Source of the DNA: Thiobacillus sp. 65-29
GTDB taxonomy: Bacteria > Pseudomonadota > Gammaproteobacteria > Burkholderiales > Thiobacillaceae
DNA: 64,000 bases
Direction of reading: 5' to 3'
Assembly (NCBI GenBank): GCA_001899775.1
Contig: MKWN01000055.1
Span: 13,090-77,089, forward strand
How positions within the stretch are numbered: position 1 is the stretch's first letter; every line of letters starts with the position of its first letter. Below are positions 38,382 to 49,814 of the stretch, in pieces. The position numbers and the translations under genes were made by a program. Under the pieces are notes generated by a model. The model worked only from the letters and a program-made list of their open reading frames with translations. It did no database searches and was not told the origin of the DNA.

Positions 38382-39221
38382 ATGCAGATCGTCCTCATCT
38401 CCGGCCTGTCGGGTTCCGGCAAGAGCATCGCCATCGCGGTGCTCGCGGACATCGGCTACTACTGCGTCGACAACCTGCCGCTCGCGTTGCTGCCCACGCT
38501 CATCGAGTATCTCGCGCGCGAAGGCCAGACCCGCGTCGCCATCGCCATCGACGCACGCAGCGGTGCGAGCCTCGCACAGTTGCCGCAGATCGCCGAAAAC
38601 CTGCGTGCCGAGGGGGCGGACCTGCGCGTGGTCTTCCTCGAAGCCAAGACCCTCACCCTGGTCAAGCGCTTCTCCGAGACACGCCGCCGGCATCCGCTCT
38701 CCAGCGACACGGTGTCCCTGCAGGAAGCCATCCAGCTCGAACGCGAGATGCTCGCCGACGTCGCGCCGCTGGCCCATCGTATCGACACCAGCGACCTCTC
38801 CGCTTCGGCCCTGCGCCTGTGGATCAAGGATCTGGTCGGCCAGGACCGCTCGCGTATCACCCTGCTGTTCCAGTCCTTCGGCTTCAAGCACGGCATCCCG
38901 CTCGACGCCGACCTGGTGTTCGATGTGCGCTGCCTGCCCAACCCGCACTATGTCGCGGAGCTGCGTCCGCTCACCGGGTGCGACCAGCCGGTGAAGGACT
39001 ATATCGAGGCAAGTGCCGACGCCATGGCACTGCTGGCGGATATCCGCGGTTTCGTCGAAAACTGGCTGCCGTGCTTCATCCGCGACCATCGCGCCTACCT
39101 CACCGTCGCCATCGGCTGCACCGGAGGACAGCACCGCAGCGTGTACTTCGCGGAGACCCTTGCCGTTGCCTTCCGTGCGCGCGAGCAGGTGCTGGTGCGC
39201 CATCGCGAGCTGGCGACATGA
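38382..39221 (+). CDS. rapZ: RNase adapter / nucleotide-binding protein RapZ
   Basis: 279 residues with Walker A GLSGSGKS (8-15) and the conserved [19 protein letters not shown] and [10 protein letters not shown] blocks. RapZ guides RNase E to the sRNA GlmZ and senses glucosamine-6-phosphate in enterobacteria; outside that group the role is less clear. It starts at the base after the hprK stop. Confidence 0.95.
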   Translation: MQIVLISGLSGSGKSIAIAVLADIGYYCVDNLPLALLPTLIEYLAREGQTRVAIAIDARSGASLAQLPQIAENLRAEGADLRVVFLEAKTLTLVKRFSETRRRHPLSSDTVSLQEAIQLEREMLADVAPLAHRIDTSDLSASALRLWIKDLVGQDRSRITLLFQSFGFKHGIPLDADLVFDVRCLPNPHYVAELRPLTGCDQPVKDYIEASADAMALLADIRGFVENWLPCFIRDHRAYLTVAIGCTGGQHRSVYFAETLAVAFRAREQVLVRHRELAT

Positions 39222-39580
39222 TGCTGCGTGCCGGTGATATCGGCGTGCTTCTCGCCGGCGCCAGCACCGTCGCCGCGCTCGCCGTTTCGGCCTGGGGTGG
39301 CGGAGCGGGCGACACCGTGGTGATTCGCGCCGCCGGCAAGGTGGTCGAAACCGCCACGCTCGCCCGCGCGCAGACCTTTGCCGTTCCCGGTCCGCTGGGC
39401 ACCACGCGGGTCGAAATCGCACCGGGTCGCGCCCGCGTCGCCGCCGATCCATCGCCGCGCCAATTGTGCGTAAAACAGGGCTGGCTGAGCCGCGCGGGCG
39501 AGGCGGCGCTGTGCCTGCCCAACCAGGTCAGCGTCGAAATCCGCGGCCGCGACCCGGCCTATGACACCCTCGGCTATTGA
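39218..39580 (+). CDS. NusG domain II-containing exported protein
   Basis: The 120-residue protein has an N-terminal hydrophobic helix (signal or anchor, about 6-24) and a single NusG-II fold ending in [25 protein letters not shown]. Such proteins are often paired with the Gx-type membrane protein that follows, and with FMN or thiamine/isoprenoid metabolism, but function is unknown. It overlaps rapZ by four bases and the next gene by 20. Confidence 0.82.
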   Translation: MMLRAGDIGVLLAGASTVAALAVSAWGGGAGDTVVIRAAGKVVETATLARAQTFAVPGPLGTTRVEIAPGRARVAADPSPRQLCVKQGWLSRAGEAALCLPNQVSVEIRGRDPAYDTLGY

Positions 39581-40097
39581 GCTGCCGGTCAGCGCCGACG
39601 ACCGCCGCATCGCGCGCCTGGCGGCACTGGCGATCGGCCTCACCCTCGCCGAAGCGGCACTGCCGAGCCCGCTACCGGGCATCAAGCCGGGACTCGCCAA
39701 CATCGTCATCCTGCTGGTCCTGCTGCAATATGGCTGGCGCGCCGCGGCCTGGGTGTCCGCCCTGCGCCTCCTCGGCGGCGGCATTCTGTTCGGCTCCCTG
39801 TTCGCGCCGGGATTCTGGCTCGCCACCGCCGGCGCGCTCGCCAGCCTCACCGTCCTCGCGCTGGCGCGCCATCTTCCGGCGCGTCACTTCGGCCCCGTCA
39901 GCCTGTCGGTGCTGGCGGCCTTCGGCCACATCGGCGGCCAGCTCGCACTGGCCGCGGGCTGGCTGCTGCCAGGTCCGGCGATTACCCACCTCCTGCCGCT
40001 GTTCGCCGGCGCCGCGCTGATTTTCGGGGCGGTCAACGGCATTCTCGTCGCCCGGCTGCTGGCCTCCACGTCCTCCGCGAAAGCCACGCCCGAGTAG
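39561..40097 (+). CDS. Gx transporter-family membrane protein
   Basis: 178 residues with five to six membrane helices and a conserved LPGIKPGLANIVILLVL helix, matching the family annotated 'Gx transporter / heptaprenyl diphosphate synthase component I', which is related to ECF-transporter substrate-binding subunits. The substrate is unknown. It is coupled to the NusG-II gene by a 20-base overlap, so the two probably act together. Confidence 0.8.
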   Translation: MTPSAIELPVSADDRRIARLAALAIGLTLAEAALPSPLPGIKPGLANIVILLVLLQYGWRAAAWVSALRLLGGGILFGSLFAPGFWLATAGALASLTVLALARHLPARHFGPVSLSVLAAFGHIGGQLALAAGWLLPGPAITHLLPLFAGAALIFGAVNGILVARLLASTSSAKATPE

Positions 40098-40130
40098 ATT
40101 ATTGGCGGTTTCCAAGCGACAATCCGCCCC

Positions 40131-40748
40131 ATGCAAACATCATTGAATACCGTCACGCTCGCCCTGACCGGCGCATCCGGCATGGCCTACGGTCTGCGCC
40201 TGCTCGAATGTCTGCTCGCCGCCGATCTCGACGTCCATCTGCTGGTGTCGCAGGCCGCGCATGTCGTCGCCAAACAGGAACTCGGCATCGCATTGCCGCC
40301 ACGCGCGAGCGATCTCGAGCGCCAGCTCACCGACGGCCTTGGCGCACGCGACGGCCAGTTGCGCGTGCATGGCCGCGAGGACTGGTACGCGCCGGTCGCC
40401 TCCGGCTCGAACGCCGCCGACGCCATGGTCGTCTGCCCCTGCTCCATGCGCACGCTGGCCGCCATCGCGCACGGCCTCGCGGATTCGCTCATCGAGCGCG
40501 CGGCCGACGTCATGCTGAAGGAACAGCGCAAGCTCATCCTGGTCCCGCGCGAAACGCCGTTCTCCGCGCTGCATCTGGAGAACATGCTTACGCTGGCGCG
40601 CATGAACGCGGTGATCCTGCCTGCCAACCCCGGCTTCTACAACCGCCCGCAAAGCGTCGAGGCGCTGATCGATTTCGTCGTCGCGCGCATCCTCGACCAG
40701 CTCGGCGTGCAGCATGCGCTGGTCGCGCGCTGGGGCGACGAACGATGA
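40131..40748 (+). CDS. ubiX: Flavin prenyltransferase UbiX
   Basis: A 205-residue enzyme that makes prenylated FMN, the cofactor of the UbiD decarboxylase in ubiquinone synthesis. The flavin-binding start [18 protein letters not shown], the [14 protein letters not shown] block and [16 protein letters not shown] are diagnostic. The stop overlaps the next start (ATGA). Confidence 0.95.
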   Translation: MQTSLNTVTLALTGASGMAYGLRLLECLLAADLDVHLLVSQAAHVVAKQELGIALPPRASDLERQLTDGLGARDGQLRVHGREDWYAPVASGSNAADAMVVCPCSMRTLAAIAHGLADSLIERAADVMLKEQRKLILVPRETPFSALHLENMLTLARMNAVILPANPGFYNRPQSVEALIDFVVARILDQLGVQHALVARWGDER

Positions 40749-41341
40749 GCCTCGTGCTGCGGCGCGCGCGACTGCCGCTCGTTCCACTCAACACCGTGCT
40801 GTTTCCCGGTGGCCGCCTGCCGCTGCGGATTTTTGAGCAGCGCTACCTCGACATGGTGAAGCAGGCCATCGCCGACAGCACGCCATTCGGCATCTGCGCC
40901 ATCCGCGAAGGCCAGGAAACCGGCACGCCGGCAGTGCCCCATGACGTCGGCACGCTGGTGCACATCACCGACTGGGACATGCCGCAGACCGGCATCCTGC
41001 ACATCGAGACGCAGGCCGCGGAACGCTTCGTGGTGCGCAGTACCGAAACCCTGCCGGGCGGCCTGGTGATCGGTATCGTTGACAGTGTGAGTGCGGAACC
41101 GTCCTGTGCCGTGCCGGACGAGCTCGAGCTGGCGGTGGAGATCCTGCGCGGCATCATCGACGAAATGGGGCATGCACGGTTTCCCGCGCCATTTGCCTTC
41201 GACGATGCGACCTGGGTCGGCTTTCGTCTCTCCGAAATCCTGCCGCTGAAACTCACGGTGCGGCAGGATCTTCTCGAAATGAACGACAGCGTGGCCCGCC
41301 TGCGCATCCTGACCGAATTCCTGAAGAGGCAGATCAACTGA
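40745..41341 (+). CDS. LON N-terminal (substrate-binding) domain protein
   Basis: 198 residues consisting only of a Lon_substr_bdg domain ([20 protein letters not shown] at the N-terminus) with no ATPase or protease part. Such stand-alone proteins are common in proteobacteria; their function is unknown, perhaps protein recognition. It overlaps ubiX and the following gene by ATGA and TGATG. Confidence 0.88.
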   Translation: MSLVLRRARLPLVPLNTVLFPGGRLPLRIFEQRYLDMVKQAIADSTPFGICAIREGQETGTPAVPHDVGTLVHITDWDMPQTGILHIETQAAERFVVRSTETLPGGLVIGIVDSVSAEPSCAVPDELELAVEILRGIIDEMGHARFPAPFAFDDATWVGFRLSEILPLKLTVRQDLLEMNDSVARLRILTEFLKRQIN

Positions 41342-41892
41342 TGGCCCGCTTCTATCCTGCGCTCGAGGACAGGCACCGCGCCTTCATCGCGGCCCAGCAC
41401 CTGTTCTTCACCGCCAGCGGCACCGCCGACAGCCGCATCAACCTGTCGCCCAAGGGCATGGACAGCCTGCGCGTGCTGTCGGACAGCCGCGTCGCCTACC
41501 TCGACCTCACCGGCAGCGGCAACGAGACCGGTGCCCACCTGCGCCATGACGGCCGCCTCACCCTGATGTGGTGCAGCTTCGGCGCCGACCCCCTGATCCT
41601 GCGCCTGTACGGCCGTGGTCACGCAGTGCGCCGGCAGGACGCAGGGTGGGCCGCATTGCGCGGCCACTTCCCCACCCTGCCCGGCGAGCGCCAGATCATC
41701 GTGCTCGACATCGAAGCGGTACAGACCTCGTGCGGCTACGGCGTGCCCCATTACACTTACGACGGCGAACGCGAGACGCTCGCGCGCTGGGCCGAGAAGA
41801 AAGGCGCGACCGGGCTCGCCGACTACTGGCGCGACAAGAACCAGGTCAGCATCGACGGCCTGCCGAGCGGACTCCTGGAGGACGTGCAATGA
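41341..41892 (+). CDS. Pyridoxamine 5'-phosphate oxidase-like flavoprotein
   Basis: 183 residues of the split beta-barrel FMN-binding family: FFTASGTADSRINLSPKG, then GSGNETGAHLRHDGRLTLMW. It is closer to general PNPOx-like oxidoreductases than to PdxH, whose C-terminal domain is missing. Substrate unknown. Translationally coupled to the LON-domain gene and to the small lipoprotein gene (ATGA). Confidence 0.85.
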   Translation: MARFYPALEDRHRAFIAAQHLFFTASGTADSRINLSPKGMDSLRVLSDSRVAYLDLTGSGNETGAHLRHDGRLTLMWCSFGADPLILRLYGRGHAVRRQDAGWAALRGHFPTLPGERQIIVLDIEAVQTSCGYGVPHYTYDGERETLARWAEKKGATGLADYWRDKNQVSIDGLPSGLLEDVQ

Positions 41893-42116
41893 CCCACCGA
41901 CTGCTTCCCCTTCTGCTCCTGTCCCTGGCCGCCTGCGATCCCACGCCGCCGCCGCAGCCCGAAACCGAGCGTCAGCCCAATCCGGTTTTCGAGACGCAGA
42001 TCCAGGCGGTGGAAAAGGCGCGCGCGCTGGAAGGCCAGCTACAGGATGCCGCCGAGGCGCAGCGCCGCCAGATCGAGGCGGCGGAACAGTCGTCACGCGA
42101 CCCGCAGGGCAACTGA
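41889..42116 (+). CDS. Small lipoprotein
   Basis: 75 residues. The lipobox LSLAAC puts the lipidated Cys at residue 16, followed by a Pro-rich spacer and a charged coiled-coil helix (FETQIQAVEKARALEGQLQ). It resembles small outer-membrane lipoproteins that brace the envelope. Conserved small lipoproteins of this kind are usual in this position, but no function can be given. Confidence 0.78.
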   Translation: MTHRLLPLLLLSLAACDPTPPPQPETERQPNPVFETQIQAVEKARALEGQLQDAAEAQRRQIEAAEQSSRDPQGN

Positions 42117-42122
42117 CCGTTC

Positions 42123-42323
42123 ATGCTGAAATGGCTGCTCACCCTCGTCGCGATCCTCTTCGTATTGGGGCTCGCCACGCCATGGCTGCATCGCCTGGGT
42201 CTCGGGCGCCTGCCGGGTGACGTGCGCATCGAACGCGGGCGGCGCAGCTACTATTTTCCGTTTGCCAGCGTCATTCTGCTGTCGCTGGCACTCACCCTGC
42301 TGATGCGCCTGTTCGGACGATGA
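42123..42323 (+). CDS. DUF2905 family membrane protein
   Basis: A 66-residue protein with two helices flanking the conserved GRLPGDVRIERGRRSYYFP segment that defines DUF2905. Function unknown. It overlaps greB by four bases. Confidence 0.88.
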   Translation: MLKWLLTLVAILFVLGLATPWLHRLGLGRLPGDVRIERGRRSYYFPFASVILLSLALTLLMRLFGR

Positions 42324-42880
42324 ACAAGGCGTTCGTCAAGGAATCGGACAGCGATGATGACGATGTGGACGACGTCGCTGCGCCCGCCCTGCCCGCGGGT
42401 TCGAAGAACTACCTCACCCCGGCCGGCTACGCACGTCTGAACGCCGAATTCAACCAGTTGTGGACGGTCGAGCGGCCGAAACTGGTGGAAACCATCGCCT
42501 GGGCGGCAAGCAACGGCGACCGTTCGGAAAACGGCGATTACATCTACGGCAAGAAACGCCTGCGCGAGGTCGATCGGCGCATCCGCTTCCTCTCCAAACG
42601 CCTGGAGCACGCCGAAGTCGTCGATCCGGCAACGCGCGAGCCCACCGACCAGGTGTTCTTCGGCGCCACCGTCACCATCGCCGACGCCAACGGCATCGAA
42701 GCCACCTACGCCATCGTCGGCATCGACGAGGCCGACGCCGCACGCGGCCGCATCGCCTGGATTTCCCCCGTCGCCCGCGCGCTCCTGAAAGCCCGCGAAG
42801 GCGACACCGTCAGCGTGCAGACCCCGGAAGGCCGCCGCGAACTGGAAATCGTCGAAGTACGCTACGTCGCGATGGAGTGA
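42320..42880 (+). CDS. greB: Transcription elongation factor GreB
   Basis: 186 residues. An acidic N-terminal extension precedes the Gre coiled coil (NYLTPAGYARLNAEFNQLW; NGDRSENGDYIYGKKRLRE) with its acidic tip, and a C-terminal FKBP-like domain follows. It stimulates transcript cleavage in backtracked polymerase. The GreB rather than GreA form is indicated by YIYGKKRLRE. Confidence 0.94.
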   Translation: MNKAFVKESDSDDDDVDDVAAPALPAGSKNYLTPAGYARLNAEFNQLWTVERPKLVETIAWAASNGDRSENGDYIYGKKRLREVDRRIRFLSKRLEHAEVVDPATREPTDQVFFGATVTIADANGIEATYAIVGIDEADAARGRIAWISPVARALLKAREGDTVSVQTPEGRRELEIVEVRYVAME

Positions 42881-42904
42881 GAAGTGGGGGGCCCTCTCCC
42901 CCGG

Positions 42905-42930
42905 CCCCTCTCCCACAAGTGGGAGAGGGG
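42905..42930. repeat. REP-type palindrome / terminator after greB
   Basis: CCCCTCTCCCAC (42905-42916) pairs with GTGGGAGAGGGG (42919-42930). This form is a widespread intergenic repeat and would also serve as a bidirectional terminator between the convergent greB and cnoX genes. Confidence 0.6.
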
Positions 42931-42939
42931 AGAACCGCC

Positions 42940-43030
42940 CTCTGTCCTCTGTCCTCTGTCCTCTGTCCTCTGTCCTCTGTCCTCTGTCCTCTGTCCTCTG
43001 TCCTCTGTCCTCTGTCTTCTGTCTTCTGAC
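42940..43030. repeat. Heptanucleotide tandem repeat (CTCTGTC)n
   Basis: Eleven perfect copies of CTCTGTC run from 42940 to 43016, followed by two variant copies (TTCTGTC, TTCTGAC). Units of seven in non-coding DNA between convergent genes suit slippage-driven length variation. It ends nine bases before the cnoX stop. Confidence 0.9.
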
Positions 43031-43039
43031 CCCTGAACC

Positions 43040-43882
43040 TCAGTTCAGCGCACTCGCCAGCATGCGCCGGTAACGGCTGACGAGTTCGCCGCCGCCCATC
43101 AGCTCGAACACGGCCAGCAGCGTCTTGCGGCCGATGTCGTCGCCGAAGCTGCGGTCGCGTCGCACGATCTCCAGGAGTTCATCCATGCCGGCTTCGTACT
43201 GCCCGGCTGCAACGAGCAGATTGGCGAGCTTCAGGCGCGCGTCGAGATCGTTGCCATCGGCCGCCACCCGTGCACGCAAGGCCGCTTCGTTCTCGCCTGC
43301 AGCGGAGGTGAAATGCAGGCGCGCTTTCAACTGCGCCGCACGCGGATCGGCATCGTCCGCGACGCTGCCGATGAGACGCTCGGCTTCGGCCGTCTCGCCG
43401 AGGTCGAGCATGATCTCGACCGCGTCGAGGCGCACGCCGACATGCGCGGGATCGAGTGTCGACGCCTCCGCCAGCAACTGCAACGCGCCCGGCAGATCGC
43501 CCGCACCGCGCGCCGCGGCGGCCTCACCGCGCAATGCCTCCGCCGGGCCGGGGATGAGCCGGTCGAGAAAGGCGCGCACCTCGCCTTCCGGCAGCGCACC
43601 GGAAAATTCATCGACCACTTCGCCGTCGATGAAGGCCTTGACGCTGGGAATGCCGCGCACACCGTAGCGCACGGCAAGCGCCTGGTTGTCGTCGGAATTG
43701 ATCTTGGCAAGCAGGAACTTGCCGCCATACTCGGCCGCGAGTTTTTCCAGGAGGGGTTTCAGCACCTTGCACGGTCCGCACCACGGTGCCCAGAAATCGA
43801 CCAGCACCGGGCGCTGCCGCGACGCCTCGATGACGTTCCGGTCAAAGTCGGCCTGGCCGACGTCGAGCGCGTGTTCGCTCAT
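43040..43882 (-). CDS. cnoX: Thioredoxin-TPR co-chaperone CnoX/YbbN
   Basis: 280 residues. An N-terminal thioredoxin domain with an intact WCGPC active site (C35, C38) is followed by three to four TPR-like repeats (about 130-280). Escherichia coli CnoX lacks the CxxC, so this version should be redox-active as in other betaproteobacteria. It protects proteins from bleach-type oxidation and hands them to GroEL/DnaK. ATG 43882 is chosen for its AGGAGA ribosome site. Confidence 0.92.
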   Translation of the reverse strand: MSEHALDVGQADFDRNVIEASRQRPVLVDFWAPWCGPCKVLKPLLEKLAAEYGGKFLLAKINSDDNQALAVRYGVRGIPSVKAFIDGEVVDEFSGALPEGEVRAFLDRLIPGPAEALRGEAAAARGAGDLPGALQLLAEASTLDPAHVGVRLDAVEIMLDLGETAEAERLIGSVADDADPRAAQLKARLHFTSAAGENEAALRARVAADGNDLDARLKLANLLVAAGQYEAGMDELLEIVRRDRSFGDDIGRKTLLAVFELMGGGELVSRYRRMLASALN

Positions 43883-43893
43883 GCCCACTCTCC

Positions 43894-45886
<1,993 letters not shown>

Positions 45887-45902
45887 GCAATGGTCCCGTG
45901 CT

Positions 45903-46229
45903 TCAGAACGGCAGTTTCATGCCGGGCGGAATCGGCAGGCCGGCGGTCACGCTGCCCATTTTTTCCGCCACCGTGGATTCGACCTTGCGCACCGCGTCGT
46001 TCATCGCCGCGGCGACCAGATCCTCGAGCATTTCCTTGTCGTCGGTCATCAGACCGGGATCGATGCTGACCCGACGCACGTCGTACTTGCAGGTCATCGT
46101 CACCTTGACCATGCCCGCGCCGCTCTCGCCCTCGACTTCGAGGTCCGCGAGCTTCTGCTGCATCTTGGCCATGTTGTCCTGCACCTGCTGCACCTGCTTC
46201 ATCAGGTTGCCAATGCCGCCCTTCATCAT
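45903..46229 (-). CDS. ybaB: Nucleoid-associated protein YbaB/EbfC
   Basis: A 108-residue DNA-binding dimer with the family core [20 protein letters not shown] and [24 protein letters not shown] precedes the ATG, which overlaps the dnaX stop. Its position between dnaX and recR is conserved across bacteria. Confidence 0.95.
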   Translation of the reverse strand: MMKGGIGNLMKQVQQVQDNMAKMQQKLADLEVEGESGAGMVKVTMTCKYDVRRVSIDPGLMTDDKEMLEDLVAAAMNDAVRKVESTVAEKMGSVTAGLPIPPGMKLPF

Positions 46230-47911
46230 GGGTGTTCTCCTAGAGGTTGTATGGTGTTCGGGTCGATGCGACCGTCGAAGCGTTCGACCAGCTCGCGCAC
46301 GAACGGGTCCGCCTCGATCGCCGCCACGGCTTCCGCCTGGCGCGCTTCGCGTGCGCGCGTGCGCACCTGCTGCGGGGTCTGTTCGGCGGCATCGCCAATT
46401 TCGAAGCGCACGTCGAGGGAAGCGCCGAAGCGCTCGCGCAGGGCCGCCACCAGCTTCTCCCGATACGCGGCATCCAGCAGGTGCTTGTGCGCCGCACCCA
46501 CGCGCAGCGTCACCGCGTCGCCTGCCTGCGCCGCGAGTTCGCAATGATCGGCGAGCATTCTCGCCATACCGCCCAGGCGCAGACGCGCGACGATTTCCGG
46601 CCAGTCCCACGCCGCCACCGGTGCGGGTTCGCGCACCGTCATCACCGGCGTGGCGGGCGGCGGCGCCTGCGGCGCGACGGGCGCGTGCGACGCAACAGGC
46701 GCGGGTGGCGCGACGGCCGCTGGCGTGGCGCGTGCTACGGGTTCGCTGCGCGGTGTGGGCGCCGGACGCGCGGCAGCCGCTGGCCGCGGTGTACCCTCGG
46801 CCGCGCCCGGGGTGAACGCCAGCATGCGCAGCAGCGTCATGGCGAAGCCTGACAACTCGTCCGGCGCGAACGGCAGATCACGGCGGCCGTTGAGCGCGAT
46901 CTGGTAATAAAGCTGTACCGTTTCCGCGTCGACTTGTGTGGCGGCGGCCCGCACCCGTTCGCTCTCCATGCCGGCCTCGACGGCATCCGGGGCGTGCAGG
47001 GCGAGGGCGATCTGCGCGAGCAGGCTGCCCAGATCCTGCAGCGCGGCATCGAACGCAATGCCGCGCTCGGCCAGCGCGCGTGCCTGTGCCATCAGCGCGT
47101 CGGCGTCGCACGCCGCCAGCGCGTCGAGCAGATCGAACAGATAATCGCGCCGCACCGTGCCGAGCATGGCCTCGACCGCCTCCGCCTCGACGCGGCCGCC
47201 GCCATAGGCGATGGCCTGGTCGGTGAGCGAGAGCGCGTCGCGCATGCTGCCGGCCGCGGCACGTGCCAGGAGGTTGAGCGCGGCGGGTTCGGCCGCCACG
47301 TTTTCCTGTTCCAGCACCTCGCCGAGATGCTGCGCCACCAGCGCGGGCGGCATCGGCTTGAGGTTGAATTGCAGACAGCGCGACAGCACCGTCACCGGTA
47401 TCTTCTGCGGATCGGTGGTGGCGAGGATGAATTTCACGTGCGCGGGTGGTTCTTCCAGCGTCTTCAGCATGGAATTGAACGCCGGCTTCGACAGCATGTG
47501 CACTTCGTCGATGATGTACACCTTGTAGCGCCCGACCGTCGGTGCGTACTGCGCGTTGTCGAGCACCTCGCGCATGTTGTCGACCCCGGTGTTCGACGCT
47601 GCGTCGAGTTCGAGCAGGTCGACGAAGCGCCCGGCGTCGATCTGCGTACAGGCTGAGCAGGTGCCGCACGGCGTCGAGGTGACGCCGGTTTCGCAGTTGA
47701 GGCATTTGGCGAGAATGCGTGCCAGTGTGGTCTTGCCCACCCCGCGCGTGCCGGTGAGCAGATAGGCGTGGTGAAGGCGGCCCTGGGTGAGAGCGTTCGA
47801 CAGCGCGCGCACCACGTGTTCCTGCCCCTTGAGGTCGGCGAATCCGCGCGGCCGCCACTTGCGGGCCAGGGCCATGGCCGGTTGGGAGGAGTCGCCGAAT
47901 AGATCCATCAT
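46226..47911 (-). CDS. dnaX: DNA polymerase III tau/gamma subunit
   Basis: 561 residues. The AAA+ clamp-loader core has Walker [10 protein letters not shown], a zinc site (CLNCETG...CGTCSAC), Walker B IIDEVHML and sensor SRCLQFN. A Pro/Ala-rich linker (about 370-430) and a tau C-terminal domain that binds polymerase and helicase follow. No obvious A-rich slippery site for gamma frameshifting was noticed. It overlaps ybaB (TGATG). Confidence 0.97.
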   Translation of the reverse strand: MMDLFGDSSQPAMALARKWRPRGFADLKGQEHVVRALSNALTQGRLHHAYLLTGTRGVGKTTLARILAKCLNCETGVTSTPCGTCSACTQIDAGRFVDLLELDAASNTGVDNMREVLDNAQYAPTVGRYKVYIIDEVHMLSKPAFNSMLKTLEEPPAHVKFILATTDPQKIPVTVLSRCLQFNLKPMPPALVAQHLGEVLEQENVAAEPAALNLLARAAAGSMRDALSLTDQAIAYGGGRVEAEAVEAMLGTVRRDYLFDLLDALAACDADALMAQARALAERGIAFDAALQDLGSLLAQIALALHAPDAVEAGMESERVRAAATQVDAETVQLYYQIALNGRRDLPFAPDELSGFAMTLLRMLAFTPGAAEGTPRPAAAARPAPTPRSEPVARATPAAVAPPAPVASHAPVAPQAPPPATPVMTVREPAPVAAWDWPEIVARLRLGGMARMLADHCELAAQAGDAVTLRVGAAHKHLLDAAYREKLVAALRERFGASLDVRFEIGDAAEQTPQQVRTRAREARQAEAVAAIEADPFVRELVERFDGRIDPNTIQPLGEHP

Positions 47912-47965
47912 TGCGCAATTTTAGCAGAGCGGCGCGCCCGCCCTGCGCTTGCGTAGCGCCCGCGG

Positions 47966-48496
47966 CTAGAAGAGATAGCCCAGGCGCAACTGGTGGAAAT
48001 TGACACCGCTGTTGGGATCCTTGATGTCGGCATTGGAGACATGCTGGAAGCGGTAGCCAAGGTCGAGCTGCCCGCGCTGCCCGAACATCAAACCAATGCC
48101 GACATGATCGCCAAACTGGAACGCACTGCCCAGATCACGCCCGGCATCGACATGGGTGTGGCTGACGAGATGCACGCCGATCGCACCTTCGAGATAGGAG
48201 CGCCAGCCGCTCTGCGCCTTCGATTGCAGGCGGAACACAGGCGCGAAACCAAGGTCCAGAATGCGCTGGCCGCCGGCGGCCTGAGGATCCCAGTGAGCCA
48301 GCGACACTTCCCAGTAGCCGGTGAGATATCCGTCGCCTTCGGTGAACCATTGGCGATCCCACGACCGGGTCAGCGCGACCTGCACCATGTCCACGTCGTT
48401 TCCGTTGCCAATTCCCACGGCGATTCCGTCGGCCGCATGACTGGCAGGCGCAAGCCCGCATGCCGCAATGAACAACGGAGCGAAGATCCTTTTCAT
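47966..48496 (-). CDS. Lipid A 3-O-deacylase (PagL-like)
   Basis: 176 residues with a signal peptide ending ASHA and an eight-stranded outer-membrane barrel. The C-terminal FQHVSNADIKDPNSG carries the PagL catalytic His-Ser pair, and the protein ends in an aromatic (LGYLF) as barrels do. It would trim the 3-position acyl chain of lipid A and so tune surface charge and immune recognition. It lies just downstream of the 4.5S RNA. Confidence 0.88.
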   Translation of the reverse strand: MKRIFAPLFIAACGLAPASHAADGIAVGIGNGNDVDMVQVALTRSWDRQWFTEGDGYLTGYWEVSLAHWDPQAAGGQRILDLGFAPVFRLQSKAQSGWRSYLEGAIGVHLVSHTHVDAGRDLGSAFQFGDHVGIGLMFGQRGQLDLGYRFQHVSNADIKDPNSGVNFHQLRLGYLF

Positions 48497-48531
48497 CGTA
48501 TGCCGAAAGACAGGTGAGTGGGCAGGGGAAT

Positions 48532-48630
48532 GTGGCGAGCCAGAACCCCGGCACTGGCATGGATCGCTGGGGCTGCTTCCTTCCGGACCTGACCCGGTTC
48601 ACGACTTGGCCATGCGGGGAGGCCCGCCAC
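48532..48630 (-). ncRNA. ffs: Signal recognition particle RNA (4.5S, small bacterial type)
   Basis: On the minus strand the conserved SRP core GGTCAGGTCCGGAAGGAAGC is present. The 5' GTGGCGGGCC (from 48630) pairs with the 3' GGCTCGCCAC (to 48532), so the ends close the expected 99-nt rod. It binds Ffh in co-translational membrane targeting. It lies in the 147 bases between aroG and the pagL-like gene. Confidence 0.95.
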
Positions 48631-48643
48631 GCTCATTCTACCG

Positions 48644-49720
48644 TCATTCCTCATCCGCCGGCGCGGTGAGGCGACGTTTTTTCACGGCATCGGCCAGCAG
48701 GCGCAGCAGCGGTTCGGTGTCGTCCCAGCCGATGCACGCATCGGTGATCGACTTGGCGTACTCCAGCGGCTGACCGGGGATCAGGTCCTGACGGCCGGGG
48801 TTGAGGTGGCTCTCGATCATCGCGCCGATGATGCGCGCGTCGCCCGCCGCGACCTGCGCGGCAACATCCGCGCCGACCTCCAGCTGGCGCTGGTACTGCT
48901 TGCTCGAATTGGCGTGCGAGAAGTCGATCATCAGCTGTTGGCGCAGCCCGGCGGCCGCGAGCTCGGCGCACGCATGGTTGACGCTGGCGGCGTCGTAGTT
49001 GGGTGTCTTGCCGCCGCGCAGGATGACATGGGCATCCTCGTTGCCGGTCGTGCTGAATACACCGACATGACCCGACTTGGTGACAGAAATGAAATGATGG
49101 CGTGCGGCTGCCGCCTTGATCGCATCCACCGCGATGCGCAGGCTGCCGTCGGTGCCGTTCTTGAAGCCGACCGGGCACGACAGGCCGGAGGCGAGCTGGC
49201 GGTGCGACTGCGACTCGGTGGTACGCGCACCGATCGCGCCCCAGCTCACCAGATCGGCAATGTACTGCGGCGAGATGAGGTCGAGAAATTCCGTGGCGCA
49301 CGGCAGGCCGACCTCGTTGATGCCCAGCAGCAGCTTGCGCGCCAGGCGCAGTCCTTCGTTGATATCGAAACTCTCGTCGAGATGCGGGTCGTTGATCAGG
49401 CCCTTCCAGCCGACGGTGGTGCGCGGTTTCTCAAAATACACGCGCATGACAACGATGAGATCGTGCGCCAGTTCGTCGGCCAGAGGTTTCAGCCGGCGCG
49501 CATAGTCGAGCGCTGCGGCAGGATCGTGGATCGAGCAGGGACCGACGATGACGAACATGCGGTCATCGGCCCCGTGCAGCACGTCGTGGATGGCGCGGCG
49601 CGCACGCGCGACGTGGGCGAGGACCGGCTCGGTGGCGCGCAATTCGCGCATGATCTGCATCGGCGCGAGGAGTTCGCCGCTTTGCTCGATGCGTGTATCG
49701 TCGGTTCGGGTGGCATGCAT
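48644..49720 (-). CDS. aroG: 3-deoxy-7-phosphoheptulonate (DAHP) synthase, class I alpha
   Basis: The first enzyme of the shikimate pathway (phosphoenolpyruvate + erythrose-4-phosphate). 358 residues with the metal/PEP motifs VIVGPCSIHD, RVYFEKPRTTVGWKGL, GARTTESQSHRQ, VGFKNGTDG, KSGHVGVFSTTGNEDAHVI and DFSHANSSK, typical of AroF/G/H enzymes that are feedback-inhibited by aromatic amino acids. The 5' leader holds a Phe-rich peptide and an intrinsic terminator, which indicates attenuation by aminoacyl-tRNA supply. Confidence 0.96.
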   Translation of the reverse strand: MHATRTDDTRIEQSGELLAPMQIMRELRATEPVLAHVARARRAIHDVLHGADDRMFVIVGPCSIHDPAAALDYARRLKPLADELAHDLIVVMRVYFEKPRTTVGWKGLINDPHLDESFDINEGLRLARKLLLGINEVGLPCATEFLDLISPQYIADLVSWGAIGARTTESQSHRQLASGLSCPVGFKNGTDGSLRIAVDAIKAAAARHHFISVTKSGHVGVFSTTGNEDAHVILRGGKTPNYDAASVNHACAELAAAGLRQQLMIDFSHANSSKQYQRQLEVGADVAAQVAAGDARIIGAMIESHLNPGRQDLIPGQPLEYAKSITDACIGWDDTEPLLRLLADAVKKRRLTAPADEE

Positions 49721-49766
49721 GGTCAGGCTCCGTTTGTCTGGTCGACCCGCGGCGGCGCATACAACG

Positions 49767-49793
49767 AAAAAACCGCCAGCGGGCTGGCGGTTT
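49767..49793 (-). terminator. Intrinsic terminator (attenuator) in the aroG leader
   Basis: On the minus strand AACCGCCAGC (49792-49783) pairs with GCTGGCGGTT (49780-49771), followed by six T residues. No complete gene other than a 22-codon leader lies between it and the divergent neighbour, so it can only act on aroG transcription. A segment inside the leader (GGCGGT, minus strand at 49833-49828) is complementary to its 5' arm and could form an antiterminator. Confidence 0.85.
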
Positions 49794-49814
49794 CGTTAGG
49801 CTGTGCTGCGTACG

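Noticed and set aside
37227-39452. 741-codon frame antisense to hprK and rapZ
   Set aside because: Both opposite genes are unmistakable, and the antisense translation has no recognisable features.
42940-43030. CRISPR-like array
   Set aside because: Units are seven bases and contiguous, with no spacers and no cas genes nearby.
46226-47911. Programmed frameshift producing a gamma form of dnaX
   Set aside because: No A-rich slippery heptamer was noticed in the coding strand.
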